Of a DNA stretch of 64,000 bases, positions 41,677-53,471 are shown piece after piece. The stretch is taken from positions 11,039,501-11,103,500 of the forward strand of contig NC_092573.1 of NCBI RefSeq assembly GCF_037975245.1, written 5' to 3'. The translations under genes were made by a program, and so were the position numbers. Source of the DNA: Apostichopus japonicus. Its lineage: Eukaryota; Echinodermata; Holothuroidea; Aspidochirotida; Stichopodidae. The notes beneath the pieces are model-generated. The model saw only the letters and a list, made by a program, of their open reading frames with translations, did not search any database and was not told where the DNA came from. Positions within the stretch are counted from its first letter, which is position 1. Every line of letters begins with the position of its first letter.

Positions 41677-43469
41677 GTGGGTATTTTAACCCTTTCAAAT
41701 AAATTACCCATATAGATTTAACAGGGTCAAATTTGGTGATTGTCTACCTGAACATTGGACAACATGATTTGAATGTATATGGTGAACGTAAAATGTCGGT
41801 TGGAGTTAAACAATGAGTGAACCAATTTCTTTTTTTTTGTCATCATTTTTAGCTAATTTCGTTAACAACTCTATACAAAGCCTGACAAATTGAACATCAA
41901 TTATCTACTCGACAACTATTTGATCGCTGAAAAACAGGTGAAATTCAAAGAAGAAGAGAAACTTGAGTAGTCAATTTCAATAAAACGAGACACCGACATC
42001 AAGGAGTGTTTACTAAAAGTTCATGTAGATGATATCATGTCTACAGCACTTTAGCACTCAGATAACTAGGTCACAGACACTGAACCTATATCCCACGGTA
42101 TTTTATTTTAATATAAAATATGACGTGTTTTGAAGGTTTCATTCACTTAACGGTTTCACAGAAAATAATGACAGCGGCTCAAATTCCACAGTGATAGGCG
42201 ATTTCACGGGAAACAATACATTGAGAGATATTACGTGCTTTATATGCATGCGTCCAGTTTTGTTTGACTTTTACAATATTCATCTGAGAAACATGTTCGT
42301 GTTTATCATCAAAACAAAGTCGACCAAACAATGAACTTTGCGGACTGCAAAGTTAGACAATGTTCTTTCTTTTTTGGGTCTGTCTTATTTTCTTGGGGAG
42401 GGGGGAGGGGAGGAGGATGGGAGGGGTGGATTGCACGCAACGCAGGCTAAGGAATGTTCTCTTAGAAGTCAGTCAGAATATAAATCGCCCGTGGTATTGA
42501 TCTAACAAACTAGCGACCACGGAAGGGGCCGGGGGACTCTTTCCTCTCATTTTAAATATTCTCTTTTCGGCAATAAAAATAAGCTGCAAATATAGAGAGC
42601 TCTATATGCTCAAAGGCAAATAGCGAGTGGAAGAAGTAAGTAAATTACCCTCCATCCGAGAGCATGCATGTCTCACTTTATTAGAGGATATTTTCTCACA
42701 CAACAGCTGTTGCGGTACAGCAGTTCAATATCTAACGATCAGCCCCCCCCCGGACCCCCCTCTCCGAACTATCTGGAACATTCATTGCAAGTTATTTTAA
42801 CATTTAAAAAGTGAATGAAACGTTAAGTGAATCCGTTGCGAAGAAAGACTTCAAGTAACACAATCATCTGACATAATTAAATTTTAACTTTAAGGAAATA
42901 AACTAAAGATATAGTCATAGACAAAGGAGACATAATGTGTGTGGGAAGGGGCGTAGGGGGGAGGGGGGTTATGCTCCATTGGTGTCAGATGTTGTAGAGA
43001 TGAGCGTAGAGTTGATATTTTGAACTAAGTGTGTTGCATTTCTATATCGGCATAGTTGATTAAAACCAGAGCTCAAATTAACGGACGGCAAATTGCATGG
43101 TCGCGATAAACATTACTACCCTTAACAAACTATCGTGTTACAACTTTAACATGCCTCCCCCCCACCTCTTTACTGACGTTGCCGTATGGGTGTATATACC
43201 TTGTTAATGATTTCCATCATTTTACTTCAATATCAAAACTCAAAATTGCAGATTCAAACTTCGTTCGAACCTTTGACAATACTTGCACAAAGGAAACAGT
43301 TACGAAACAGTGGCATAAAACGTATCTCATCTCACTCATTGCATCAAGTAGTGAAACGTCCCTATTTGCTGTCGGTTCTGTAGCCTACCCGTTATCTCTC
43401 TCACTTGGTGAAAAAAAAATACCCTTAGTGCTCATTCATTATAGTTAAATAGTTGCCCTTTTGAAAGGT
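41676..43469. other. Intron 10, no gene seen
   Basis: Unique AT-rich sequence with C- and G-rich tracts near 42400, 42745 and 42950. The 89-codon frame at 43179-43448 has no motif and leads into the LINE remnant. Confidence 0.55.
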
Positions 43470-43700
43470 AACATGTTGCTTTGCCTTTCTCGATGTTCAA
43501 AGGTCTCATGAAAACATATTTATTTACTGCGCAGTAATGTTTGTATTTTTCGCTTGTGTTTAGGATTGGTGTTTGTTTTTATTGTGTAGTTTATATTTGT
43601 TTCTGTAAAGCGCTGTGATATTTTGTAGAGTGCTCTATCAAATACATATTTTGTAGAGTGCTCTATCAAATACATAGTAATAATAATAATAATAATTTGA
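43470..43700 (+). mobile_element. LINE 3'-end remnant with TAA tail
   Basis: A short FSMFKGLMKTYLF reading resembles the last residues of CR1/L2-type ORF2 proteins. It is followed by TGTAAAGCGCTGTGA and the block TTGTAGAGTGCTCTATC, present twice in tandem, then (TAA)n. This kind of 3' end is common in truncated LINEs and their SINE partners. The assignment to a clade is uncertain. Confidence 0.5.
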
Positions 43701-44152
43701 ACACTAATAAAAGGGAATTTCGTTGGACAAAGTTGACTGATTGAATTGTTTGCTGTAACTTCGTTGTACAGCGTAATTCTACACTAATAGGCGAAGACCA
43801 CACATTCTGAATGTCATGGTGTTGTGAGATATTTCTTTGATGTTTCTGTAACTGTTCTTAAATTTGTTTGTATGTTGGCCATTAACATTTCATTTGTGGT
43901 CTATATCCTTGTATAAATTAAATCCCAACACAACGAAAACTATAGCAAATTATAAATATAGCAAATTGACACCCTGAGCTTGATTCATAACCATGACTAC
44001 AGTTATCCGGTTGATTAATGCATGAATTAACCATCCATCCTTTGGGCTCAAGCCTTGGTCTCAGGTTCACAAATGTTTGATTATAATTTGTCACTTTTTG
44101 TATGCAATTAAAATTGTTTAAACTGTCGTTATTGTACTTAATGAAAATAAAA

Positions 44153-44675
44153 CAGGGTTTCCCTATCTTTATCTCCTTAAGAACCCCCTGTGGATGTCAG
44201 AGTTGTTCACGAACCCCCAACTTTTCTAGACACGATCTGAGTCATTATTATACTATAATACGCATAACAGTGCTTCGAAAAGATCAAGTTCATAGTGTAA
44301 TATTTTAATGTAATGAAAAAACAAGAGATGAACAAATATTTATGTGGAAACTTCAAGATCAGCTCAGCTCTTTATCTTCACGGCCTTCTTTTAATGCGTA
44401 CACCAACTTCACCAAAGTCATACGGCCTGTGTCTGTTTCATAATTCAGTTATTTAGAACATGCACGGTACGGTACTACTATGGCAACATATGCGTATGGA
44501 ACGCGAAAAGAGTTTGTCGATTGGTAAAACTTTTGTACATTACTAAACTACATGATATATCAGACTTTGGTTCAACAAAAAGTACTCTAGTGACTTTCAG
44601 AAACGTCTCTCGAACCCCCTGGGATTGACTCACGCACCCCCTGGGGGTTCATGCACCCCAGTTAGGGAACCCCTG
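44153..44675 (+). mobile_element. hAT-type MITE, family 1, copy 3 (longest)
   Basis: The same ends as copy 2 bound 523 bp, including an internal segment of about 150 bp that copies 2 and 4 lack. The flanks (AAATAAAA and CTATATGT) do not match, so the target duplication has decayed or the copy was rearranged. It lies in intron 10. Confidence 0.8.
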
Positions 44676-45003
44676 CTATATGTGGTAACAATTACATCGA
44701 CCTGGGATTGATCACTAGCGGTTCCAATCGCTTGTAGCTCATTACATGTAACAATGAAATTTAAATTGTGTGCAACGTGTTTTTTTACATAACATTTGAA
44801 TCCAAGCGTAGGCGTTAATGTATTCAGACAGTAGGTAAATATTTAGGCTACCAACCAGATGTAAAAATAGCAGTGATGGCAATGCTAAACTAGTTGTAAA
44901 CAATTAGATATTAAACACACACATGGGAAAATGGAAATCAAACTTGACAGGTAAAGAAGTTTACCAAATTCGATAGAACAAAACAAAATGGAATCTGCTA
45001 GCG

Positions 45004-45373
45004 CAGGGGTTCCCTAACTGGGGTGCATGAACCCCCAGGGGGTGCGTGAGTCCATCCCAGGGGGTGCGTGAGACGTTTCTAAAGTCAAAACTAGAGTACT
45101 TTTTGTTGAACTAAATTCTGATATATCATATAATTTAGTAATGTACAAAAGTCGTACCTTATCGACAAACTCTTTTCGCGTTCCATACGCATATTTTGCC
45201 ATTGTAGTACTGTACCGTGCATGTGAAACTTGATCTTTTACGAAGCACTGTTATGCGTATCATAGTAAAATAATGACTGAGATCGTGTCTCGAAAAGTTG
45301 GGGGTTCGTTGACAACTCTGACTTCCACAGGGGGTTCGTGGGGGGGGGGGAGGATAAAGTTAGGGAAACCCTG
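45004..45373 (-). mobile_element. hAT-type MITE, family 1, copy 4 (inverted)
   Basis: This 370-bp copy is reversed: it opens CAGGGGTTCCCTAACTGGGG and closes TTAGGGAAACCCTG. It faces copy 3 across 328 bp. The flanking octamers do not match. Confidence 0.8.
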
Positions 45374-47665
45374 ACACATAGCAACATTTACTAAGGGTTC
45401 ATGAATTCATGATCTAGCACCGCCCCCACCACTCTGTTCTACCTCTCTTTTTATCTCGCTCTCAGGTTCACTTTCAAATGAATATTCATGTGGCAGACAC
45501 ATTAACTGAACAGACAAATTTTGTTTGTTAAGAACCCCGGGGATCCAAATATCTTGTCCCTAACTCAAGATATATGGTTGTTCGAATGAACCTTTGTTTT
45601 GGTTGGTTCAACCAGGAAGCTGCCACTGCGGCGGCTAATTGTTTCCTCTGGGAATAAGTGAGGTTCAAGATTATAAAACTTCAACTTCAGCTTACCAAAA
45701 TATCCTTTTAAATGATTGATCAAATTTATTTTGCCTAAATCATGAGTGACAAAACAACATGTGGCTTTAAACTCAGATGAACCAGCAGCGATTGGAATGT
45801 TTCGAGAGTTTATCCGTTCGTCGGAACGCGTTTACAATTACATGAGTGTTAATCTGGCAAAAAAAACTGAAATAAAAGAAAAGCCCTCCTAGATGCGATT
45901 TACAATTTTTCATAATAATAATCTAAGACGCACTGCAGAAGAGAATCTGGTTATCATGTTTCATGTTTTTTTAATTTTTTTTTAATGATGTGATGAATTA
46001 TATTGAGATGAGGTGTGAAGTGATGTGATGTGATGTAGTGTAATATATGTTGTAATGTGCTGAGGTGATATGTGACGTGATAAGATTTCATGTGATGTGA
46101 TGTGTTGTCAAAACATGTGCTATGATATGACTAATGCAATTTTATTTTATTTGATGAAATGAGATGAGATGACGTGAGATGAGATGAGAGTTAGATGAGA
46201 TGAGATGATATGAGATGATAATGTAACGTCAGAGAAATAGACATGTAGAATGTTAAGGTTTCTTGTGGAGCTGTATTATACTTTGACTTAAGACCAAAAC
46301 AGGCCATATTCACTGGATACGCGTAATGTGTGATCAATCTAGTAGTGCTCAGCACACTTGGGATTTCTTCAGCCGTGGGTCAGTCACCTTTTACCGCAAT
46401 ACGAACATTTTACGAAAGATATCACAGTTTCGTTTCCCAACCCATTGAAATTAATGCTTCATTTTATAGCTTCTGACTCGATTTCTGTGGACTTGTGTCA
46501 CAGATTATGTGTTCAGTCCCACCCACCCCCTCTTTTTCATTGATTCCACGATGGTGTATCGTCACCAGTTTGGCATATACGACCCAAAAGTAATGGATCG
46601 CATTTTCTTTAAATTTCCACTAAAGATCATTAGCATTTCCACAACTACATATAGTAGAGAACCAGTGTCTGGTCACTCACGTTCAACCTTATATATCACC
46701 ATTTTACTAACATGCTTCAACGCGTGTTCCCTCACTATTTGATTGTCGGGTTTAATTTGATTTAATTTAGGCATCTTCCCGGAAGCTCCTGTAATATGTG
46801 GTGATTATTATATATATTTAAAGTTCATTAAATGAATACAACAGGCAAACAGTGGTTTTTATGGCTCTAGGAAATAATTACTGAATGTTTTCATGAACTA
46901 GAATCCTTTATTGCTAAAGGATACTACATATTATGCTAGTCACACTTTGCCTTACATCGGTAACTTTCTTGTTGCGACTTGAGATATAGGATGTAATGAA
47001 TCTGGACATTATGTTCTTGTAGAGGCGATTTTTCAGTTCTTTGCTACGGTACAGGTGAGATTTCGGTAGGATATTATGAAACGCAAGGCCTGCTGCCATA
47101 GTTACATGGGGAGGGTGGTACAAATATTGACGTCCGTCCTTGGGGGAGGTATCTTATAGGGAAGGGTATGTCCTCTCCTCTAAGAGAAGTAATTCTTTGG
47201 ACAGTGCAGCGCTTACATGCAAAACCAATTTATTATAATTATGTTTATATATATAATCATAATAAAAGTAAACAATTTGGAAGATGTTAAAAACTAATTC
47301 GGCTTAGTACATCTGCGGCTCACACTATACATAAATACTTTGCACTGATTGATTTTAATTTAAATATTTTTTTAAAAACATTTTTATTTGTTAGACATGT
47401 TTCTTAAATGATTATCGTAAGCCGTACAAAAAACGTCATGGATTCGAGGAAGGTTCCTCAGCGGATATCTAAGGATCAGATGGATTTTGAAATAACAAAT
47501 ACAGGATTATCTTTCAGCTAGTTAAATCTGGAAGGCGACGTCTTATAGTGTTTTGCATGTAGTTCCTACCTAAATACGGAGAAACTGAATGAGAGAAATA
47601 AGAAAAATACGGAATTTTGTGTTTGTGTCTGACGTGTGAAAAATTCACTTGCAATTTGGACTCAC
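45374..47665. other. Intron 10, no gene seen; GATGA-type repeat
   Basis: A degenerate TGATG/GATGA pentamer repeat lies at about 46008-46210. The rest is unique-looking and non-coding. Confidence 0.55.
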
Positions 47666-47762
47666 TGATTTTTCTCTGGGTGCTAATTTGCGGTCAGTTT
47701 CGGACGAATCGCTGTCACTATCGATTGAATCCTCCGGGAAAGTGTCCTTGTAAGCATCAAAC
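47666..47762 (-). CDS. RGS22: RGS22-like, exon 10 (RGS region 2 end and Ser/Asp linker)
   Basis: Acceptor ttatttgtaag supplies the G that completes the split tryptophan, then FDAYKDTFPEDSIDSDSDSS. The exon ends in phase 0 at AAATCA|GTGAGT after APREKS. W-F-D-A-Y is typical of the last helix of an RGS domain. The DSDSDSSETD run is a likely acidic phosphorylatable linker; that role is inference. The frame stays open for six more codons past the donor before a stop. Confidence 0.75.
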
Positions 47763-48473
47763 CTTACAAATAAATAGGGAAAGGTAGAGATGGTTAAATT
47801 CGAATTCATTGTGACGTCAATAATAGAAATGAGACGCAACTTATCACCAAAATGGTACCCAGGTAGAAAAAACAAGAACAAGGGGAGGGGGGGCGGGGAG
47901 GGGAGGGGAGGGGAGGGGAGGGGAGGGGAGGGAGTAGAAGGATTTCGTCAGGTAAAACGTGACAGTTAACTAACATATTTGATGAAACAATCCCTTGAGA
48001 AATTTGAAGCATTAACATTAATGATGACCGAATGAGTTGATTATGATTTATGATTATGACATATTTATGACTTCGATTTGTATAAAATGTGATGTAAAAC
48101 TACAACAAAAAATAACAAAAAAGAAAAGATGTTTCATTTATCTTATAACTTTACCTGATTTGGGCAATTTTATAATGTCATTAATTGAAAGTATCTAATT
48201 TCATAGTACCGGTTCAAATGAAAGGTATAAGATCGAGGCTCCAGCATAAAACGATCCGACGAAACATATCAAGTTTTAAATGCCACGAGAAAAAATGTAT
48301 GCGGTCAACATATCACTGGGTGTGATCCTCTTAAGTACATCGTAATAGTAATATTAAAGTAATATTCCTGCTGGGTTTTACAGTTACTTGTGTATAACAT
48401 TGTTGTTTTCCAAATTTATATTTCAAACTAAGAGAGGTTAACATCGGCGGAAAGAAAGATCAAGATTTCTTAC

Positions 48474-48591
48474 CATTTTTCTTCCATGCTTCTTGCTACA
48501 CAAGCTTGTGCGGAAAGTATCATTTGGGGTGTCACTTTTTCCATCATTGGAATATCTTGAATAACGTCAGCGTCACATTGGAGAGCAGCAC
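48474..48591 (-). CDS. RGS22: RGS22-like, exon 9 (RGS region 2 middle)
   Basis: Acceptor cgttttacag is followed by GT GCT GCT, completing the glycine split with exon 8. The peptide runs AALQCDADVIQDIPMMEKVT and ends QACVARSMEEKW, with the tryptophan codon split by the donor AAATG|GTAAGA. The pattern of a helix followed by a late E-E-K-W matches the end of an RGS fold. The upstream intron carries a SINE and TA microsatellite starting about 25 bp from this exon. Confidence 0.8.
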
Positions 48592-48657
48592 CTGTAAAAC
48601 GTACAAATTGAAAGGTATATATATATATTGAAAGGTATATATATATACAAATTGAAA

Positions 48658-48701
<44 letters not shown>

Positions 48702-48706
<5 letters not shown>

Positions 48707-48845
48707 GAAAATCGTAATGAGTTGGAAAATCAAGAACAGTGAAAAACTTTCAGCCTCCACCGGGATTCGAACCACGGGCCTTCCGCTCTGTACGCGGACA
48801 CCCTAACCACTAGGCTATGGACGCTGATTGTATGCCCAGAGGTTT
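48702..48845 (-). mobile_element. tRNA-derived SINE, family B
   Basis: On the minus strand the head reads from GCGTCCATAGCCTAGTGGTT to CCCGGTGGAGGC. The acceptor ends pair with one mismatch and the anticodon stem TCCGC/GCGGA is perfect. A box (TAGCCTAGTGG) and B box (GGTTCGAATCC) are intact, but the D and T stems pair poorly. The 3' end reads ACTCATTACGATTTTCATTT and runs into (TA)n. The same 3' end occurs twice near 13415-13510. It lies in intron 8. Confidence 0.7.
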
Positions 48846-48922
48846 GAAACCGGTAAGGAAGGTCGTAATTCCACTGTAGGCGTTTGTCACCTGTATCGAA
48901 CAATACTAGTTCTGTTTTTGGT

Positions 48923-48983
<61 letters not shown>

Positions 48984-49002
48984 CGTATGTTTACTGGGTC
49001 TT

Positions 49003-49442
49003 GTAAATGAAATGACAGGTGGTCCTGAGAAAAATGATTTCAGACGTTTGGTGCTTTGAAGTATATGTGAAAATTCTTCTGAATGATATTTGCCAGCCTT
49101 GGTGGGAGACCAGGGTGGAATTCAGTAACCAATGGTGACCCTTTTGGAACTGGTTTGACGGGTTTTGTACGTCAATGTTTCAATGCGGGGATTGCTAATC
49201 ACCTTTTTGATGGCATTTTCAACAGAACCCCGAAAATACTGTCTGCTGAGAAGGTGTTGTGACAGTTCTTTGGTGCGAGTATCACTATACTGGCCATGAC
49301 TATCAATGTTATTTTCAGTTATTAAATGACATATTTCATCACATGAAACAACACCAGTGGTACATTGAAACATAAAGCAAAACATGAGATCAAACATTAT
49401 CTTACGTTTTCTTGTTGCTCTTTTCGGTACGCACGTAATCAC
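49003..49442 (-). pseudogene. Penelope-like element relic (RT C-terminal part)
   Basis: The frame from 49442 reads LSQHLLSRQYFRGSVENAIKK and stops at 49122. The neighbouring frame continues with VTEFHPGLPPRLANIIQKNF and later NIRD. The block R-G-x-x-x-x-x-AI-KK followed by T/E-x-HPGLP and a NIRD motif is characteristic of the region after the RT core in Penelope-like elements. A frameshift and a stop break it, and (TA)n truncates it at about 48980. It lies in intron 8, minus strand. Confidence 0.6.
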
Positions 49443-49948
49443 TTTATTCCAAATTTATATAATAATTTTGTGTTTGTTAAAAGCTGTTCTAGCGATAAGA
49501 TGACATCCTTGGCATTTTCCCTCCGGGAAGTGAGATACCTTTACAGTTCCTCCGCCTTATTGGCATGAAGTTTCGTCTTGATATCATTAGCCACGTAATT
49601 GCGATGGACCGGACTTGGTTACTTCCTACATGATTGTCATAACTTGCCTTGTTTCCTGTTTTTGCTTTATACTAACTGATTGAGTATACATTCTGCCTTG
49701 TTAACATATATCTACATTGGCCCATTAAAATCTTTGAAACTATTCAACAAATTTCTAAGGTATCAATGATGGATTGAAATTTCCATACAACCACTAAAAG
49801 AAAAGCAGTACAGACGATCGCATGTTTGCCAGTGAGGAAGTATTAAAGTATTTTTTTATATAAATATTTTTAGGGTGGGAGGAGGGGGGGGGGTTAGGTT
49901 CGTAAAAGGTTACAAAGTGGAGATTAAGATGATAAGGTGAACACTTAC

Positions 49949-50145
49949 CGAAATCTGTAGCTTTCCCGAAGAATTTTCGAACGATCAAGATAGTTTTATT
50001 TTGACGGGATTTGGCATCTCGGCAAGACGTTCTCATCTGTTCAACCGCGTTCCAAAACTGGAGAGGAATCTCAGAATTCTCCTTGATGAGGAAACGTCGA
50101 AAGAATTCCAAATGGCTTGGATCCCGCAGAACATCTTGAAATAAT
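49949..50145 (-). CDS. RGS22: RGS22-like, exon 8 (RGS region 2 start)
   Basis: This is the clearest RGS exon. After aattaacag it reads LFQDVLRDPSHLEFFRRFL, then IPLQFWNAVEQM, then KTILIVRKFFGKATDF. The motif of a short helix, F-x-x-F-L, and a Phe-Trp in a later helix is that of classical RGS domains. It starts with one base and ends CG|GTAAGT with one. The G-alpha contact residues cannot be judged without an alignment. Confidence 0.88.
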
Positions 50146-50569
50146 CTGTTAATTTTGTTAAAGAATAAGAAGACAGAAGATCGAGTTAACATATTAATGT
50201 ATTCATTTCAAACAGTTTCTCCATCAATCGATAGAACTCAATAATAAGGTTTTTCGTTGTATGTCACTTACATAACTACAATATGAGCAATAATGTGTTG
50301 TATTTCGTTACTTATGTAATAAAACACATGTAATTATGATATATTCTTAGATTATATACGAGAACGTTTATAATGCATATTCATTCACGCTGTAAGTTCG
50401 ATGTCACCAAAAGAGGATCCAGAGAGAGAGAGAGAGTGAGAGGCGGAGGGAGGGTGGGGAGGAGGTGGGTAGAGGAGGGGCAGGGGATGTTTTGGGGCCA
50501 TTATATCGTCCCTTTTCTATATTAAAAGTATAAAATACGTTGCACGCATAGCCTGTAAGTCTAGAGACT

Positions 50570-50745
50570 GGTCTATGGACGGGTCTATGGACGTATCTAG
50601 GGACAGGTCTAGGGACGGGGTTAGGGACGCGGGTTAGGAACGGGGTTAGGGACGGCTCTAGAGATGGGGTTAGGGACGGGTCTAGGGCTAGGGACGGGGT
50701 TAGGGACGGGTCTAGGGATGGGGTTAGGGACGGGGTTCCGGGCGA
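50570..50745. repeat. 12-bp minisatellite GTTAGGGACGGG
   Basis: About 14 degenerate units alternate between GTTAGGGACGGG and GTCTAGGGACGGG. It lies in intron 7. The units include TTAGGG, the animal telomere hexamer, but never in direct tandem. Confidence 0.8.
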
Positions 50746-51009
50746 GGCCCACTCTTATTTTGGCACTAACAGTTGACTCAAAACATAACTATGATCAAAA
50801 CAAGAAATTCCTTATAGCCTAAAAGTGGACCTAATATTACCGATACTTTTCAATGTTTTTAATTCTATATTGCCACAAGACATTTATCTACCGATGTTGA
50901 TATCATGGGCTCGTCTAATTCCCCCCCCCCCACCCCTCCATCCCCCGCCCCTATCTGCTTTTCGATAATCATGGATCCACCAATGATAAGGTTTTATTTT
51001 CAGATTTAC

Positions 51010-51217
51010 TTTGGCCTCGGTGGTCTATATATGGTTTTTCCATTCTTTCGAATTGCTGTGCAGACTCCTTTGGCCTCTTTTGGTCTAGAGATGGTGCTGG
51101 AGCTCTCGTTGGCTTGAGGAAGACTTTGAGTCTGCTCTCTCTTCTCCCTGCTTATAATGATCGTTCTTTCCTTCGGTTTGGTTGCTTTCATATGGACAGT
51201 GCTCTCAAGTTGTTTTT
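51010..51217 (-). CDS. RGS22: RGS22-like, exon 7 (basic linker)
   Basis: Acceptor ttctcgcttgcag is followed by AA AAA CAA, completing a lysine codon. The peptide is hydrophilic and basic, with KATKPKERTIIISREKREQ and a late GKTIYRPPRP. The donor CCAAA|GTAAAT leaves two bases. Reading on gives an immediate TAA, so a gene finder could mistake this for the end of the protein. The next exon supplies exactly the one base needed, which argues that it is spliced. Confidence 0.7.
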
Positions 51218-52971
51218 CTGCAAGCGAGAAGATAATTGCACCCAAGTATGAATAAATTGCAGATGATAACAGCTGGTTGATGTTTCATAATCATGGGTTA
51301 GATTAACACCAGCACTACTCAAAGTATAATAATGCTACAGCGATTGTAGTTAGCTAGCAGTTTTCCTCAACAGTAAGAACTCTAAGCCCATGTTCTCACC
51401 CAACCGCATGTAAAGTGTGATAGGTCTATATAGGTGAAATCTTTAACTTACATTACAAAGTGTGTTTGTTTGCGGGGGGGGGGGGTGGGGGGTGCAAATC
51501 AGTTATGGGGGATGGGCAGATATTTTGGTTGCAAGTGTAAAAATATAATGGGCACGTGAAGGGCAAAGTTAGAGGGCTAAGGGGAGAACGTCTTACCCTC
51601 TAACGCGACCCACGCTTAAGCGGTGAAAAAAAACGTTTAACTTTTGACTTCATGAAGGATTGTGACAAAACGTTAATGTAATATAATTAAGGTCGTTTAT
51701 TCACCATTTTATCAAGAGGGATGTTGATCGATTTGCGACCGACTTCAGTGACTATGGTTGAGCAACGTAAAACGAGAAATAGCCCATTTTTGTGGAGGCA
51801 GGTTATCTAGGCTATTGTAGTAAACTCTGTTTAGTTGTGTGATTGATTCAAAGGGTAATATATCCAGGTTATATGCGGTATTCGACTCAAATAGCTTTTG
51901 GCAGATGAGCCAAGGCCCCTTATCAAACCGCGTACATACGAAAGTACATATCACATTGTTAAACCTCTGATTGTGTGAGTGCCATTTCTACACGGTTTAT
52001 GTTTACATGTCGTTCATGAATACAATTCGTACGTCACAGAAAATTACTAGCAATCGATTGGGTAATATTGTTTCCATTGACTAACATAACTGCCACACAG
52101 CCGGGAGCGAAGGCCCCCAAAAGCTGAAGCAATTTTGGAACGCAAAAATACGTGTCTAAAAGAGGAATTGCACTTACATTTAATTTGTAAAGTATTTAAG
52201 GGCCCTAATGGGAGTCCAAAGGGGGACCCCGGTTGGGGTCTAGGGGCAAAGCCCCCGGAAGTTCAATCGTTTTCAGATATTCCTTGTTCCCTCCTAGCGA
52301 GTGTTAGGCACAAAATATATACTATGGAATTTCGAATTTATTGCAAAGCCCTGGTGGGGATCTGATGGGAGAAACCCCCGGAAGTTGTATGATTATGAGA
52401 TATTTCTTGTTCTCCCGTAACTACTTCAAACGACAAGAACACAAAATGTTAACATAAATTCAAACATATGTTTAATATAAACATAAGTTTCTGTGGTAGG
52501 TATTCCAATTCCGGAAGCTGCAGTGTTTTCAAATACTTCTATTATAGCGATTTTAACTTCAACACAGTAATGTATTCCAGAGAGGAATTCAATTTCATTA
52601 AAATGTATTTGAAAGCTCCTGGAAAAGGGGGTCAAAGGCGCTTAGCCCTCGGAATGTGTAGCATTTTGTAAAACCAACACCCAAACATGGGGAATTTAAA
52701 CATAAGGGAGAGTTTTTCAGTTTTGTGTCACCTCAGCCAACTGGAGAGGGGAGGGCAACAGGAGGGGGAGGGGACATCATCGTTATGAGAGATGAGACCC
52801 CCATGTCCCTATGCCGTCGCCTCTATCTTTGTATATATATAACAGTACTTGATCTATTAACACGTATGTTTTAATGCTTGAGGACAAACTTGTTTCCGAA
52901 AGTGCGTCAATGGTGATTATTTTGAGTAATCGATCACTTTCTCCCTTCGTCAGTAGCTCAACTTTACTCAC

Positions 52972-53076
52972 TTTCTTTGTAAACGGCCATTTTCGGTCGC
53001 CGGAGGCTACCTTCGTCTTCACTATCTACTTCCGGGTCACTTGGATCGCTCAGGTCATCATCCTCATCATCACGAG
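52972..53076 (-). CDS. RGS22: RGS22-like, exon 6 (acidic linker)
   Basis: The exon follows ctcaaacag and reads RDDEDDDLSDPSDPEVDSED, then a short basic end with RRPKMAVYKE. It begins with two bases and ends at GAAA|GTGAGT with one. A weaker donor after 53011 keeps the same phase. It is an acidic linker between RGS regions 1 and 2. A MITE starts only 43 bp before its acceptor (see 53119-53471), so the branch-point region is partly transposon-derived. Confidence 0.65.
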
Positions 53077-53118
53077 CTGTTTGAGTGCATAGAAAATATA
53101 GAACGAGAGGGTGACTTT

Positions 53119-53471
53119 CAGGGGCGTCGGAAACTATTTGGGATTGGTACGGCAGATCAGAGTGTGGCCATCTATCGTTATTATCGGGGGGGGGGGGGGG
53201 GCTTTGGTAAGTCAAACTACGCTACGCGCCACCATGGTTGGCGCGTATAGCGTAATGGAGAAAATTTTGAAAAAAATGCCTCCCAGATTGCAGGAAATGG
53301 CACTTCCCGAACTTGAAAACAAGACCCCTGCCATGCCAGAGTACTTACATTTAGCCTACTTGCCATCATCATTATTGAAAATTATTGAAAAATATACCTT
53401 TTTTTTTTTTTTGCGCCGTGAATATTGGTCCGGCGTTCGACGGACCTGCCGTACCGGCTCCGACGCCCCTG
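53119..53471. mobile_element. MITE with CAGGGGCGTCGG termini
   Basis: Inverted termini CAGGGGCGTCGG and CCGACGCCCCTG, with a further TACGGCAG/CTGCCGTA match inside, bound 353 bp. The flanks share ACTTT (5 bp; up to 7 bp if the end is set further in). It lies in intron 5, 43 bp before the acceptor of exon 6. No coding frame is convincing. Confidence 0.75.

Noticed and set aside
48764-48835. A functional tRNA gene on the minus strand
   Set aside because: The anticodon stem and acceptor pair, but D and T stems do not; the 3' extension matches a repeat at 13.4 kb, so it is a SINE head.
52100-52680. Transposon with AAGCCCCCGGAAGTT repeats
   Set aside because: Three related blocks (near 52250, 52370 and 52630) look like an old repeat, but no ends could be defined.
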